This document shows positions 1-8,935 of a stretch of DNA of 64,000 nt, piece by piece (position 1 is the stretch's first letter; the number at the start of each line of letters is the position of its first letter). The notes beneath the pieces are model-generated. The model did no database searches and was not told the DNA's origin. It was given only the letters and a program-made list of their open reading frames with translations. Origin of the DNA: Bacillus litorisediminis (GTDB taxonomy: Bacteria; Bacillota; Bacilli; Bacillales; JC228); NCBI RefSeq assembly GCF_022808645.1, contig NZ_JAKZKT010000003.1, positions 1-64,000 of the forward strand, given 5' to 3'. The translations under genes were made by a program, and so were the position numbers.

Positions 1-205
1 TCTTAAAAAATTAGCCAACTGGACTTGGGTAAGTCCAAAAATGGCATAAAGAATAAGAATAATAGACAAATCACACTCATTTCTAAGATGGATTCTGAGA
101 AAAATTCTTAAAATCATAAAGGCATTTTGGAATAAAAACATTCCCAAATGCCTTTTGTCTTCAATCTGAAACTCCGCAAAAGCAAACTCCGCAAAAGCGG
201 AGTTT
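1..205. other. Left-edge region without a confident gene; two terminator-like hairpins
   Basis: This stretch follows the minus-strand aldo/keto reductase. It contains a 7-bp stem (ACTCCGC/GCGGAGT, 186-203) with T runs on both sides and a longer hairpin at about 118-153 (AAGGCATTTTGGAAT paired with ATTCCCAAATGCCTT), which together probably end the reductase transcript. From 117 to the left edge the minus strand is open for 39 codons and its last residues (LTQVQLANFLR) resemble a helix-turn-helix, so the end of a gene lying mostly outside the window is possible. It has no ribosome site and I do not call it. Confidence 0.4.
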
Positions 206-1036
206 TTAAAAATCAAAATTGTCAGGATCTGAACCAAATCTTTGATTTTGATTGAGACTATCAATTTGATTCATATCTTCAGCGGTTAATTCAAAATCGA
301 AGATGTCTGCATTTTCTTTTAACCGTTTTTCATTTACTGATTTCGGAATAATGATGACGTCGTGCTGCAGGTGCCAGCGTAAAATAATCTGGGCTGGTGA
401 CTTTTGATGCTTTTCAGCAAGCTTCACCAAAACCGGATGATCAAGCACACGTCCACGGGCAATGGGAGACCATGCTTCTACCTTAATGTCATGCTTCTTA
501 CAGAACTTTTTAAGCTCTGTCTGCGTAAGCAGAGGATGACATTCAATCTGATTAACTGTCGGTTTTTCGTTAGCTGTACTCATCAGATCCTCAAGATGAT
601 GAGGCTGAAAATTACTGACACCGATTGCCTTCACTGCCCCCTCTTGATAAAGACGTTCCAGAGCCTTCCATGTCTCTTTGTACTTCGCAGCTACTGGCCA
701 ATGGATTAAATATAAATCAATATAATCCAATCCCAGCTTATTAAAACTGGACTCAAATGCTTTTAAGGTCGAGTCATATCCTTGATCACTATTCCAAACT
801 TTTGTTGTCACAAAGATATCTTTTCTCGGAACACCGCTTTCTCTAATTGCACTTCCAACCCCTTCTTCATTTTCATAAAAGGCGGCCGTATCAATCAGAC
901 GATACCCAATCTGTAAGGCTGCCTGAACGGTTGCTTCTGTTTGCTGCCCTTCTTCTACTTTATATACCCCCAAGCCAAAATAAGGCATTTCAATTCCATT
1001 ATGTAAGGTTGTTGTCCCCTGTAAGGTTTTTCTCAT
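206..1036 (-). CDS. Aldo/keto reductase (AKR5/YvgN-YtbE type)
   Basis: Predicted NADPH-dependent cytosolic oxidoreductase that reduces aldehydes and ketones such as methylglyoxal. The 276-residue protein has the AKR signature with the catalytic Asp/Tyr near residues 46-51 (DTAAFYENE), the Lys region VTTKVWN, the His region LIHWP, and the cofactor segment IPKSVNEKRLKENADIF near the C terminus. Length is typical for the YvgN/YtbE group. An upstream ATG would add 22 residues, but the ATG at 1036 has a GGAGGG ribosome site about eight bases before it and begins where relatives begin, so I use it. It stands alone and is followed by hairpin terminators at 118-203. The physiological substrate cannot be told from sequence. 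Confidence 0.9.
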   Translation of the reverse strand: MRKTLQGTTTLHNGIEMPYFGLGVYKVEEGQQTEATVQAALQIGYRLIDTAAFYENEEGVGSAIRESGVPRKDIFVTTKVWNSDQGYDSTLKAFESSFNKLGLDYIDLYLIHWPVAAKYKETWKALERLYQEGAVKAIGVSNFQPHHLEDLMSTANEKPTVNQIECHPLLTQTELKKFCKKHDIKVEAWSPIARGRVLDHPVLVKLAEKHQKSPAQIILRWHLQHDVIIIPKSVNEKRLKENADIFDFELTAEDMNQIDSLNQNQRFGSDPDNFDF

Positions 1037-1183
1037 ATATTGGCCCTCCATTAAAATAAGTTTCTTTTTCCATGATAACCGAACTCTTAATTCATCTTCC
1101 ACTTTTGAAACTTGTTATGAGAAAGTAATGAAAAAGTGCCATTTGAACATAATAAAATCGATACTAATATTAGGAGGTCCATC

Positions 1184-1756
1184 ATGAAACTAAAACTTTT
1201 TCCGATCTTATTAAGTTTTTTATTGATATTGGGCGCTTGTGGGGGAGCCACCGATGAAGGCAATGATGCTGCAGATAATAACGGCGGCGACACCGCAGAA
1301 AATGGCGGGGCTGCTGAAGGAAATGGGGATCAGGAAGATGCCCAAGAGGAAGAGAATCAAGAAGCACAAGCGGCCAAAATCGGTGATACGGTGACTGTTG
1401 AAGGAGTCAATATTACGCTTGAAAGTGTCGAAGTGTATCAAGGTGAAATTAATGAATTTCAGCCCTTAACCCAAGACCACGCTATTGTAGCTAACTTTGT
1501 TGTTGAGAACACGAATCAGGAAGCGTATTTTATTGATAGTACTGAATTCACTCTATATGATGCTGAAGGGTTTGAATTAACTCAAGCATTACCGGCAGAA
1601 GATATGGCTCTATCAACTGAACTTCCTGGAGGGAAAAAAGCACGAGGATCCGTTTACTTTGATGTTCCCGCGCAAGAGGGTGAGTGGGAGCTTCGATATG
1701 AATCAATGGCTTCCTTTGACGGTGATGCAGCCGTTTGGAGATTTCCGGCAAAATAA
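1184..1756 (+). CDS. DUF4352-type lipoprotein
   Basis: Predicted lipoprotein anchored on the outer face of the membrane. The start at 1184 has a strong AGGAGG at 1172-1177. Residues 1-18 form a lipoprotein signal ending in the lipobox L-G-A-C with the lipidated Cys at residue 19. Residues 20-65 are a linker rich in Gly, Asp, Asn and Glu, and residues 66-190 form a beta-rich domain (IGDTVTVEGVNITLESV, then VVENTNQEAYFID) like DUF4352 extracellular immunoglobulin-like domains. An in-frame ATG at 1136 lacks a ribosome site. The gene is monocistronic and runs into a repeat array downstream. Function is unknown; DUF4352 proteins are often cell-envelope binding modules. Confidence 0.85.
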   Translation: MKLKLFPILLSFLLILGACGGATDEGNDAADNNGGDTAENGGAAEGNGDQEDAQEEENQEAQAAKIGDTVTVEGVNITLESVEVYQGEINEFQPLTQDHAIVANFVVENTNQEAYFIDSTEFTLYDAEGFELTQALPAEDMALSTELPGGKKARGSVYFDVPAQEGEWELRYESMASFDGDAAVWRFPAK

Positions 1757-1757
1757 A

Positions 1758-2056
1758 AAATTTTGACTTGAAGAACTGAGAGACCCAGATCAACTAATTT
1801 TGACTGATAGAACCGCGGATTTGACCGATAGAAACTAATTTTGACTGATAGAACGCGGATTTGACCGATAGAAGCCAATTTTGACTGATAGAACGCGGAT
1901 TTGACCCGCAGAAACTGATTTTGACCGATAGAACTTCGGGTTTGACCGATAAAAACCCATTTTTGACTGATAAGCACCTCGATTTGACTCATAGAACATA
2001 ATTTTGACCGATAGAACATAATTTTGACCCGTAAACATCGATTTTGACCGATAGAA
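1758..2056. repeat. Degenerate tandem repeat array, about 20 bp unit (TTTTGACYGATAGAA core)
   Basis: About 13-14 imperfect direct copies of a 19-21 bp unit with core TTTTGAC(T/C)GATAGAA fill the gap between the lipoprotein gene and the NUDIX terminator. Between about 1796 and 1915 two unit types alternate (AATTTTGACTGATAGAAC and GCGGATTTGACCGATAGAA), giving a 37-38 bp higher-order repeat copied about three times. Copies decay toward the right end. The unit is not palindromic and spacers are not conserved in length as in CRISPR. Open frames across it are by-products of the repeats. Confidence 0.85.
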
Positions 2057-2084
2057 TTTCTCGAAAACACTCGGCATTATCTAA

Positions 2085-2122
2085 CCAAAAAAATAGCAGG
2101 GTAGTCCCTGCTATTTTTTTGG
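2085..2122. terminator. Bidirectional intrinsic terminator
   Basis: A perfect inverted repeat (CCAAAAAAATAGCAGGG/CCCTGCTATTTTTTTGG, loop TAG) gives a GC stem flanked by A and T runs. The stop codon and last codons of the NUDIX gene are inside the right arm. Confidence 0.9.
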
Positions 2123-2605
2123 TTGGGTTTTAAAATATGCCTCTTCCAATTCATCTTCTGAAATCCAAACTATGTTTCTCTTCTTTAACGAATACTCTAT
2201 TATCTGTTTTTTTATATTAGGAAAAAGAACGATATGATCTAACTCGGATAAAGGAATCCATTTAACTCCTGTCTGATATGGGTCCGGATAATCAGGATAC
2301 TTTGGCACAGAGCCATTCTTTAACTTGCTTTCAAAGAAAAAGCTAATAGTGTGAGTGTCCCCAAACCTATAGCTGCTTAAATGTGGAGCGTATTCATAGA
2401 CAAATGCTAATGGGCCTACATCGACATCAGCGCAAGCTTCTTCCATTGCCTCTCTTCGGACGGTATCCCGAATCGATTCATGGGGATCAACCCCGCCACC
2501 CGGTAAATTATAATGAACTCCTCGCTCATTTGTAAATTCAACGAGCAAAATCGATTGATTCTGTATAATCACAGCCCCAGCACGGACTCTAATGTGATAT
2601 GTCAT
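2111..2605 (-). CDS. NUDIX hydrolase
   Basis: Predicted cytosolic hydrolase of a nucleoside diphosphate linked to another moiety. The Nudix box lies at about residues 36-59 (GGGVDPHE, then RREAMEEA), with the REXXEE core intact; the glycine usually following REUXEEX is a cysteine here. Length is 164 residues, normal for the family. Its ATG overlaps the stop of the upstream helicase gene by four bases (ATGA, 2602-2605), so the two are probably translationally coupled. The 3' end is folded into the downstream terminator stem. The exact substrate is not predictable. Confidence 0.88.
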   Translation of the reverse strand: MTYHIRVRAGAVIIQNQSILLVEFTNERGVHYNLPGGGVDPHESIRDTVRREAMEEACADVDVGPLAFVYEYAPHLSSYRFGDTHTISFFFESKLKNGSVPKYPDYPDPYQTGVKWIPLSELDHIVLFPNIKKQIIEYSLKKRNIVWISEDELEEAYFKTQPKK

Positions 2606-4878
2606 AGATTTTGTTCCTCTCCATTTAAAATAAAATCGTTTTTGTTGCCTAAAAACAGCAATCGATGAAGAGGTCTTGTCATGGAAACATATAGCAGCTT
2701 TACATCTAATTCCTCTTCTTTTCTAAAAGATTCCTCCAGGGAAACAATAAAGACCACGTCAAATTCTAGTCCCTTAACCAGATAGGAAGGCACTATTACA
2801 ATGTTCTCCTTTTTTAGTTGGTCTTGCTCATGAAGAAGCTGAATCGAGATTTTGCTGCTTCTCTCAAGAATTTTTGCGATTTTACGGCAATCCTTCATCG
2901 TTTTTCCGATTATCGCAAAAGTCTGGAACCCTTCTTCTTTATAAGCAGCGATCCATTGCTCAATCTGATCTAAAACGTCCTTTTTTTCTTTAATTTCTAT
3001 AAATTTGGGCTTCTCCCCATGACGCACGACCGGCTCAACTTTCGGAGTTTCCTCTGGAATCAAAGCAAGCAGTTTATTTGCTTCCTCCATAATTTCAACT
3101 GTTGTCCGATAACTTTTCTGCAATTCTATATAAGTCGCGCGCGGAAACAAATCGTTCTTGATTAATTGCCAGTCAGTGATTCCGCGATAAGCGTGAATCC
3201 CCTGGGCTAAATCCCCTACAATCGTAAACATATCTGTTTCAAGTGCTGCCTTTAAAGAAGCAAATTGAAGATAGCTATAATCTTGTGCTTCATCAATCAC
3301 AACATTCTTGGCACGGTAATGAGGGTCAATACCATATAGGGCTTGCTGCAAATAAAGAAGTGGAGCGAGATCCTCCATTTCTAATTGTTTCTGAGCCATT
3401 AATTGAAGACTGTACCGACATAAAGCTTCAGCCTTTTTGGAAGAAAGTTTTCCATCGGCAAATTTCATTAAACGGCCGGGGTCATGAAACAGCTCCTCGT
3501 AATAATCCAGCAGTTTTTTTCTTGGAAATTTTCTTAAATATTGCGGCACCGCTGTCCGAATCGCTTTTTGAACCTCTTTCACTCTCATTTCCTTTCGGTC
3601 TAAAGCTTCCGAGACGTAAGCTTGTCTCTTTTTAGGATCTTTCATCCGATAAATCGCTTTTTCGATTTTGTCATCGTAAAACTGGATAATTTTATCGACC
3701 ATTAGCTTTTTCTTTTGCCGCACATCATTTTGTAAAACCAATTTTAATTTCTCTACACGTCGGTAAACAGGTAAGTACTGATAGTCATCTCGAAAAAGAG
3801 CGGTCCATTTTTTGGCCGTAAAAATTTTATACTTGTCGACATAAACATCTTCGGTTGCATGAAACGTGTGCTCAATATGCTGCAAATACCGATCAAGAAT
3901 TTTCTTCATAAGCTTGGAACCTTTTAGCCCGGAAATAGATGCCGCAGTTTTGACTTCATCTGAACCTTGTTCAACTAACTGGATCAGCTTCTGGTCATTG
4001 ATTAGGTTTATGTTCACTCCGATGCATTGAAGCACAAAGTCTGTAAAGGTAAACTGTTTCACTTTTTCAACTCCAAGCTCAGGCAGTACTTCTGAAATAT
4101 AATCAATGAATAGCCGGCTAGGAGCTAAAATCATCAAATTTTCTGGCTGGAAATACTCAGCATAGTTGTAAATGAAGTAGGAAATTCTGTGTAATGCTAT
4201 AGTGGTTTTACCGCTTCCTGCTGCGCCTTGAACAATAATCGGTTTGTTTAAATCTGCACGGATGACACGGTTCTGTTCTTCTTGAATGGTGTTAATGATA
4301 TCGGTGAGGCGGTTGCTGGCACTTTTAGCTAAAGATTTTTGGAGGATTTCATCATTTGTCGTCAGGTCAATATCGCGAACTTCCTCAAGTTCCCCTTCTT
4401 CAATAATGTACTGTCTTTTTAACGACAGTTCCCCATGATAGACTTCTCCTTCAGCATGGTAAGATTCTTCCCCGATTCGTCCCTCGTAATAAAGGTTCGC
4501 AATCGGTGAACGCCAGTCAACAATGATTGGTTCCTGATTTTCTCGTTTGTATAAGGAGGTTTTTCCGATGTAGTAAATTTCCTTGTCTTTCTGACCCTCT
4601 CTTAAAAAGTCAATTCGAGCAAAGTATGGCTTGGCACGGAGCTTTTTTAGTTTTTCAAGATCTGCTTTGGACATTTCGAAAAATCTGGCATTCGCTAACA
4701 ATTCCGTATAGCTTAAACTGGAATCAGCATCAACAAGATCCTCAAATGCTAATTTCATATTCTCCTTAAACTGCTCCGAACTCGTCTCGGCTGTCAAAAT
4801 CACAGCGTCCATATACTTTTTCGTAAATTGCAATCGTTTGACTTCTGCTTCAAAATCAGGATGATTTTTTACAGACAT
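2602..4878 (-). CDS. helD: HelD-type UvrD-like helicase / RNA polymerase recycling factor
   Basis: Superfamily 1 NTPase of the HelD group, which in Bacillus subtilis binds RNA polymerase and promotes its release and recycling. The 758-residue length is close to the B. subtilis protein. The N-terminal coiled-coil arm is at residues 1-80, the Walker A motif GAAGSGKTT at about 218-226, the Walker B region VIDEAQDYS in the second half, GDLAQGIHAYRG as the motif III-like segment, and YVSMTRPLHRLL as motif VI. Start at 4878 has an AAGGAGA site. It is transcribed ahead of the overlapping NUDIX gene. Confidence 0.93.
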   Translation of the reverse strand: MSVKNHPDFEAEVKRLQFTKKYMDAVILTAETSSEQFKENMKLAFEDLVDADSSLSYTELLANARFFEMSKADLEKLKKLRAKPYFARIDFLREGQKDKEIYYIGKTSLYKRENQEPIIVDWRSPIANLYYEGRIGEESYHAEGEVYHGELSLKRQYIIEEGELEEVRDIDLTTNDEILQKSLAKSASNRLTDIINTIQEEQNRVIRADLNKPIIVQGAAGSGKTTIALHRISYFIYNYAEYFQPENLMILAPSRLFIDYISEVLPELGVEKVKQFTFTDFVLQCIGVNINLINDQKLIQLVEQGSDEVKTAASISGLKGSKLMKKILDRYLQHIEHTFHATEDVYVDKYKIFTAKKWTALFRDDYQYLPVYRRVEKLKLVLQNDVRQKKKLMVDKIIQFYDDKIEKAIYRMKDPKKRQAYVSEALDRKEMRVKEVQKAIRTAVPQYLRKFPRKKLLDYYEELFHDPGRLMKFADGKLSSKKAEALCRYSLQLMAQKQLEMEDLAPLLYLQQALYGIDPHYRAKNVVIDEAQDYSYLQFASLKAALETDMFTIVGDLAQGIHAYRGITDWQLIKNDLFPRATYIELQKSYRTTVEIMEEANKLLALIPEETPKVEPVVRHGEKPKFIEIKEKKDVLDQIEQWIAAYKEEGFQTFAIIGKTMKDCRKIAKILERSSKISIQLLHEQDQLKKENIVIVPSYLVKGLEFDVVFIVSLEESFRKEEELDVKLLYVSMTRPLHRLLFLGNKNDFILNGEEQNL

Positions 4879-5265
4879 AAAGGTCTCCTTTCCTGTTTAG
4901 AAATCGTAAACGTCCATTCCTTTAATAGCGGTGAAATAGATTAAAAGAATGGTAAATTGGAAACCATGGCAGTCATTTCGCCGGGAGCAATAATGGTTGT
5001 GGAAAAAACAGGGTAAAGATTATTCTAATCGAAGGGAAATACGGAATCAAGAGGAAAAGAAATAAATGTTAAAAACTACTGTCATTGCAGTGAGCTCCTG
5101 CGAAGACACCGTTCTGCGATTTGTGGTTGAATCTACTAAATTGTTGTTAATAAAAAAAGAAGGACTTTTTCCCCTCATGTTTTTCTTTATGATCCTTTAC
5201 AAAATGATTCCCTATATTTTAGAAGGAAAAATGCTGGCCCCTTCACAGCGGCCAGCATCCTTTAA
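4879..5265. other. Intergenic region, 387 bp, no convincing gene
   Basis: It holds the helD ribosome site at its left end and, at its right end, the terminator (5226-5261) of the glycosidase gene. A 67-codon plus-strand frame at 5066-5269 has only a weak GAGG site and runs through that terminator, so I do not accept it. I see no other structure. Confidence 0.5.
5226..5261 (-). terminator. Intrinsic terminator after the glycosidase gene
   Basis: On the minus strand GATGCTGGCC and GGGCCAGCAT form a GC-rich stem separated by GCTGTGAAG, followed by TTTTT. It lies a few bases after the stop of the displaced C-terminal fragment. Confidence 0.88.
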
Positions 5266-5523
5266 CTAGTGAACCGTAATATCTTTGTTTGCTTCAACCC
5301 CATTGGATTCTACCGTCAAAGAAATTTCCCCTGCTTTTAACCCAGTGAGGATTCCTGTAGCAGTATCAAAAACAGCATCATACTGATTGGATTCTTTCGC
5401 TTTATTAAGAGCATCGCCTGTTCCAATATAGACATTTTCACTTCCGCTCCATTTGACGCTGGCTGGGTACATAAGAGGGAAGGTTAAGTTGCCTGCTTGA
5501 TGTCCGGTTGCTTTAATCTCCAC
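5266..5523 (-). pseudogene. Out-of-frame C-terminal fragment of the glycosidase/metallophosphatase
   Basis: The frame encodes an Ig-like (Big-type) segment beginning VEIKATGHQAGN and ending NGVEANKDITVH. It continues the protein encoded at 5484-8681 but is displaced by one base. The join is at the run of three T at 5526-5528 (AAA on the coding strand): adding one A there reads ...GAGK-TVEIKATG..., fusing both frames into a protein of about 1,135 residues. It has no ribosome site, so it is not an independent gene. Either a real frameshift or a sequencing error in a short homopolymer explains it. Confidence 0.8.
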
Positions 5524-8500
5524 GGTTTCCCTGCTCCAATTGTTTCTGGTCCATCTACTGTTATAGCTTCAAGAAGCGGGTTCACTTCTGCCCGGATCCA
5601 TTCTGTATCTTCAATTGGACTTATTTCACTTGATTTTTCAGGTCCATTCGCTTTAGATGGAATCGGGGTTGGATCAACTCCGAACATAGTCCAAGCATAG
5701 AAACCTCCTTCATCCGCAGCACCATATGGAGCCTTTCCGGCAGGACCTACAATCATGTAAGGAACGCCATCGACGCGGTCCACATTCACGGTATGTGCAT
5801 GTCCGGACAGATAAATGACCCCTTTGCCGCCTGATTTTTCTCTAAACTCAGTTAACCACGTTTCAATCAGCTCTGCTTCTTTTCGGTCACTCAGCTGACT
5901 GTTCGCCGTAGAAAGCGGATCCCTTGTAGGATGGTGGCCAAACACAACTACATTTTTAATAGTTGGATCAGCAGCTGCCCTATCTAATGTTTCCTTTAAC
6001 TCGACTAATTGATCAAAATCAGACGTACGGAAGCTGCCTGTCGCTGAATCAAGCAATGCAAATTGCGTCCCGTTATGGGTAAAAAAGAACTTGTTTTCCC
6101 CAAAAGCTTTCATAAAATTATCCTTGTTCCCTGTCCCCATCATTTCATGGTTCCCAGGTACATAATAGATCGGGAACTTATCGCCAACCTCTTCCTCTAA
6201 GATCTGCTTTGCCAATTCAAAGTCTTCTGGATAAGCTGTATCTACTAAATCGCCGCCGATAATTAAAAACTCAGGGTCATTCGCCACGATCTGCTTCAAG
6301 CTTTCTCTAGCCAGACGAACCTGCTGACTATTCGGTGAGCTTGCTACAAACTGACTGTCAGACATCACCGCAAATTTCCAGCGATCTTTTTCAATTTCTC
6401 CATTTTGGATTACTAAAGAATCGGCTTTCTCTGAGATGACCGGCACCTCAACGGTCGGGCTTACTTTAACAAACAGATCATCATACACAAGTTCATCTGT
6501 GTATTGGTCATTTCTGTTTGTCTCAATTGCTCCGATGGTTCGTAACTCAAGCGGATAAGCTACTCCTGCAGGAACAGCAATCTCAACCTTTTGCCAGCCT
6601 GTCCAAGTGACATATGGCCCGTAAAGATAATGATAGCTTCCATTAGCACCTCTTAATGTAAAAGACATCCACTCGCCTTTTCCATTTCCTTTTACCCACA
6701 AACCGATTGATTGCGGCTCACCAGGAAGCATAAGCGATTGAACAGGGTGGATATTAGCCGTACGGGTTCCTGTAGACGCTGTAAAATCGAAACTCACCTT
6801 TATCCCATTCCCGTTTCTGCCTGCTGCAGATGAAATCGTTCCAGAACCACGGGCAGAGGAGAAGCGCCAATCTGACAAAGCTTCCATTTCTGAAATCGTT
6901 TCTGTTTTTAATCCAACCGTCACAGGAAGATAGGCTTTTTTTTCATTAACGGTCGCAGTGACTAAGGTAGAGCCTTCGCTTACCTTTGCAATCGCGGAAA
7001 ATGTTCCGTCTGTATTGTTCCTAACTTCAATGACAGATCGGTCATACTCCAACTGAACATCACTCGGTTCGATTGGGGCGGAGTAGCCATTTTCGTCATA
7101 ACCATTGATATGGAACGTTTCAGTGGCTCCTTCTGCTAACCCAAGTCTAGGCTTGTTTGTTTCGATCTTGTCCAGTTCGCCTAAAACGGTAATCGGGGTT
7201 GTCCCTTTTATATTTTTAGCCTGAACTTCTACAAGAGCAGTTCCAGATTTCGCTGCATGGAAAGTCCCATCCTGATCAAACTTTCCAACGTCACTAGGGA
7301 GGGTTTGCCAGCTTACTTCCTCTGTCCGGACAGAACCAAAAGCATCATCATAGCCTGCTGCAGCAAAGACCCTTGTTAATCCAGGAAAGACACGATCTGA
7401 ATGTTCAAGTGTTGATTGTGTATGTACATTCAAACCAGAAAGAATGCCATTACCCTTTTCAGTAAAAATGCCAATTCCATTCGGAACGGCACGTTCTGTT
7501 CCATCTGACGGATTATTTTTAATTTCAACCTGATCTTCACCAGGCGTACGTGCAACCAGTGTAGAGGATCCGCCTCCATCTAGATTCAGCGCTTGATAAG
7601 ATCCGAACTCTTTCATGAGCTCTCCCATTTCACGAAGAGTCATGCCGCGGCTGCTTGCTTGTCTGCCATCCACAACAACAAGATACATCTCTTTTCCATC
7701 AGCAGAAAAACCAATCGCTGTCCGAGGGGCAGTAACTGAATCATCGACAGGCTGAACTTCTCCATCTTTTACAAGAGTTGGATTTCCGCCAATAGCAAAT
7801 GTAAAGAGTTCTCCATTAGACACCTTTGGCGCATACTCTACTGAAACTTCATCTCCTATTTTCAATGGTTGTAAAGCTGCTGCCCCCGCTTCACGGCCAA
7901 TTAATAGAAAGGAGTTTTCAGGAATATTGCTATTTGTGATGCTTGGACTGCTTTTCACTACTTTTCCATTTTCAACCAAAACTTCATGAACGGAAGTACT
8001 TCCGCCAGCTGCTCCACTTAGGGAGGAATTGCCCCATTGTGCCGTATATAAGCCGATTCCATCTTTAGGAATGCTGCTTTGATTCAACGCATGAAGTAAA
8101 TGCTTGCTGCCGTTAAAGGATACATTTCCTTCTAACAGAATGTCGGCAAGCTGTCCAATGCCACTTTCTGTAATTCCGGCTGATTTCTCCCGACCAGGCT
8201 GAGCACCTTTCACAAGCTGTCCATTTTCAATTTCCGCGCCAAGCGGGGCATTGGTATTATTAATATCAAAGAAGTCACCGTTTACACCGGCAATTGCCCC
8301 TTTACGATTAGCAGATTTTGAAATCCCTTCTGCCTTTGATACCACTCCCGGATGGAGCAGGTCGGCAAAAACAGATGGATTGCTTAAATCTACTTTCAGC
8401 ATTTCTCCATTAAACCAACCACGGGCATCAAATCGCTCAAAAGTGGTCAATTCAACCCCTTTTCCAATCTGTTCGGTGTGATGATTGGTAACAAGCGTCT

Positions 8501-8681
8501 TTCCCCTGTCACCTTCAATGATCGTCTGCGGCTCATCCTGTTTCGATGATTGCGCGGGACGCTCATCAAGGACTGAGGATGGATCTAGACTTTTTGGCAA
8601 AGTTTCAGCTAGTGCCGGAGAAACTAGACTGAATAGTATTGAAACCATTAAAGACCAGACCAGTAATAATCTTGATTTCAT
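5484..8681 (-). CDS. Secreted phosphodiester glycosidase plus metallophosphoesterase, C terminus frameshifted
   Basis: Large exported protein. Residues 1-25 are a signal peptide ending ALA. Residues about 90-410 match the NAGPA/phosphodiester glycosidase fold (GVNGDFFDINNTNAPLG; NLDGGGSSTLV; final PNGIGIF). Residues 415-600 are beta-rich Ig-like linkers, 600-740 a carbohydrate-binding-like domain, and 760-1010 a calcineurin-type phosphoesterase with GGDLVD, PGNHEMMG, VVFGHHP and SGHAHTVN; the usual first D-x-H is D-S-Q here. The start has AAAAGGAGTG upstream. The frame stops at 5484 after 1,065 residues because of a one-base shift, losing a terminal Ig-like domain. It likely acts in turnover of wall teichoic acid or other glycophosphodiesters (inference). 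Confidence 0.85.
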   Translation of the reverse strand: MKSRLLLVWSLMVSILFSLVSPALAETLPKSLDPSSVLDERPAQSSKQDEPQTIIEGDRGKTLVTNHHTEQIGKGVELTTFERFDARGWFNGEMLKVDLSNPSVFADLLHPGVVSKAEGISKSANRKGAIAGVNGDFFDINNTNAPLGAEIENGQLVKGAQPGREKSAGITESGIGQLADILLEGNVSFNGSKHLLHALNQSSIPKDGIGLYTAQWGNSSLSGAAGGSTSVHEVLVENGKVVKSSPSITNSNIPENSFLLIGREAGAAALQPLKIGDEVSVEYAPKVSNGELFTFAIGGNPTLVKDGEVQPVDDSVTAPRTAIGFSADGKEMYLVVVDGRQASSRGMTLREMGELMKEFGSYQALNLDGGGSSTLVARTPGEDQVEIKNNPSDGTERAVPNGIGIFTEKGNGILSGLNVHTQSTLEHSDRVFPGLTRVFAAAGYDDAFGSVRTEEVSWQTLPSDVGKFDQDGTFHAAKSGTALVEVQAKNIKGTTPITVLGELDKIETNKPRLGLAEGATETFHINGYDENGYSAPIEPSDVQLEYDRSVIEVRNNTDGTFSAIAKVSEGSTLVTATVNEKKAYLPVTVGLKTETISEMEALSDWRFSSARGSGTISSAAGRNGNGIKVSFDFTASTGTRTANIHPVQSLMLPGEPQSIGLWVKGNGKGEWMSFTLRGANGSYHYLYGPYVTWTGWQKVEIAVPAGVAYPLELRTIGAIETNRNDQYTDELVYDDLFVKVSPTVEVPVISEKADSLVIQNGEIEKDRWKFAVMSDSQFVASSPNSQQVRLARESLKQIVANDPEFLIIGGDLVDTAYPEDFELAKQILEEEVGDKFPIYYVPGNHEMMGTGNKDNFMKAFGENKFFFTHNGTQFALLDSATGSFRTSDFDQLVELKETLDRAAADPTIKNVVVFGHHPTRDPLSTANSQLSDRKEAELIETWLTEFREKSGGKGVIYLSGHAHTVNVDRVDGVPYMIVGPAGKAPYGAADEGGFYAWTMFGVDPTPIPSKANGPEKSSEISPIEDTEWIRAEVNPLLEAITVDGPETIGAGKPWRLKQPDIKQAT

Positions 8682-8892
8682 CCATTAACACTCCTTTTCA
8701 TAAAAATAGAGTCTTTCACTATTAAACCTAGCGATTCTCTTTTAAAGAAATGTGTTAATTTTGTGGGAATTTTGTAAATATATAGGGTATTATGGAAAAA
8801 TGAGGAATTATGCCTACTGGCTGTATGGGAATAAGTTCATGCTAAATGGATGGCAGCGACAATGGAGCCGGGATTTATGAAGTTCTTATTCC

Positions 8893-8932
8893 AAAAAAAA
8901 ATGCAGGAGGCATAAATGCTCCCTGCATTTTT
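8893..8932 (-). terminator. Intrinsic terminator after the DUF1002 gene
   Basis: On the minus strand AATGCAGGGAGCAT pairs with ATGCCTCCTGCATT and is followed by a nine-base T run. It starts just after the stop at 8936. Confidence 0.9.
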
Positions 8933-8935
8933 GGT

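Noticed and set aside
1-117. Open minus-strand frame to the window edge with a helix-turn-helix-like end
   Set aside because: Only 39 codons are visible, there is no ribosome site, and the ATG abuts a terminator hairpin.
1654-2077. Minus-strand frames of 80 and 138 codons through the first repeat array
   Set aside because: Their sequences are translations of the tandem repeat and have no ribosome site.
5066-5269. 67-codon plus-strand frame after helD
   Set aside because: It runs through the terminator of the opposite gene, has a weak ribosome site and no recognisable features.
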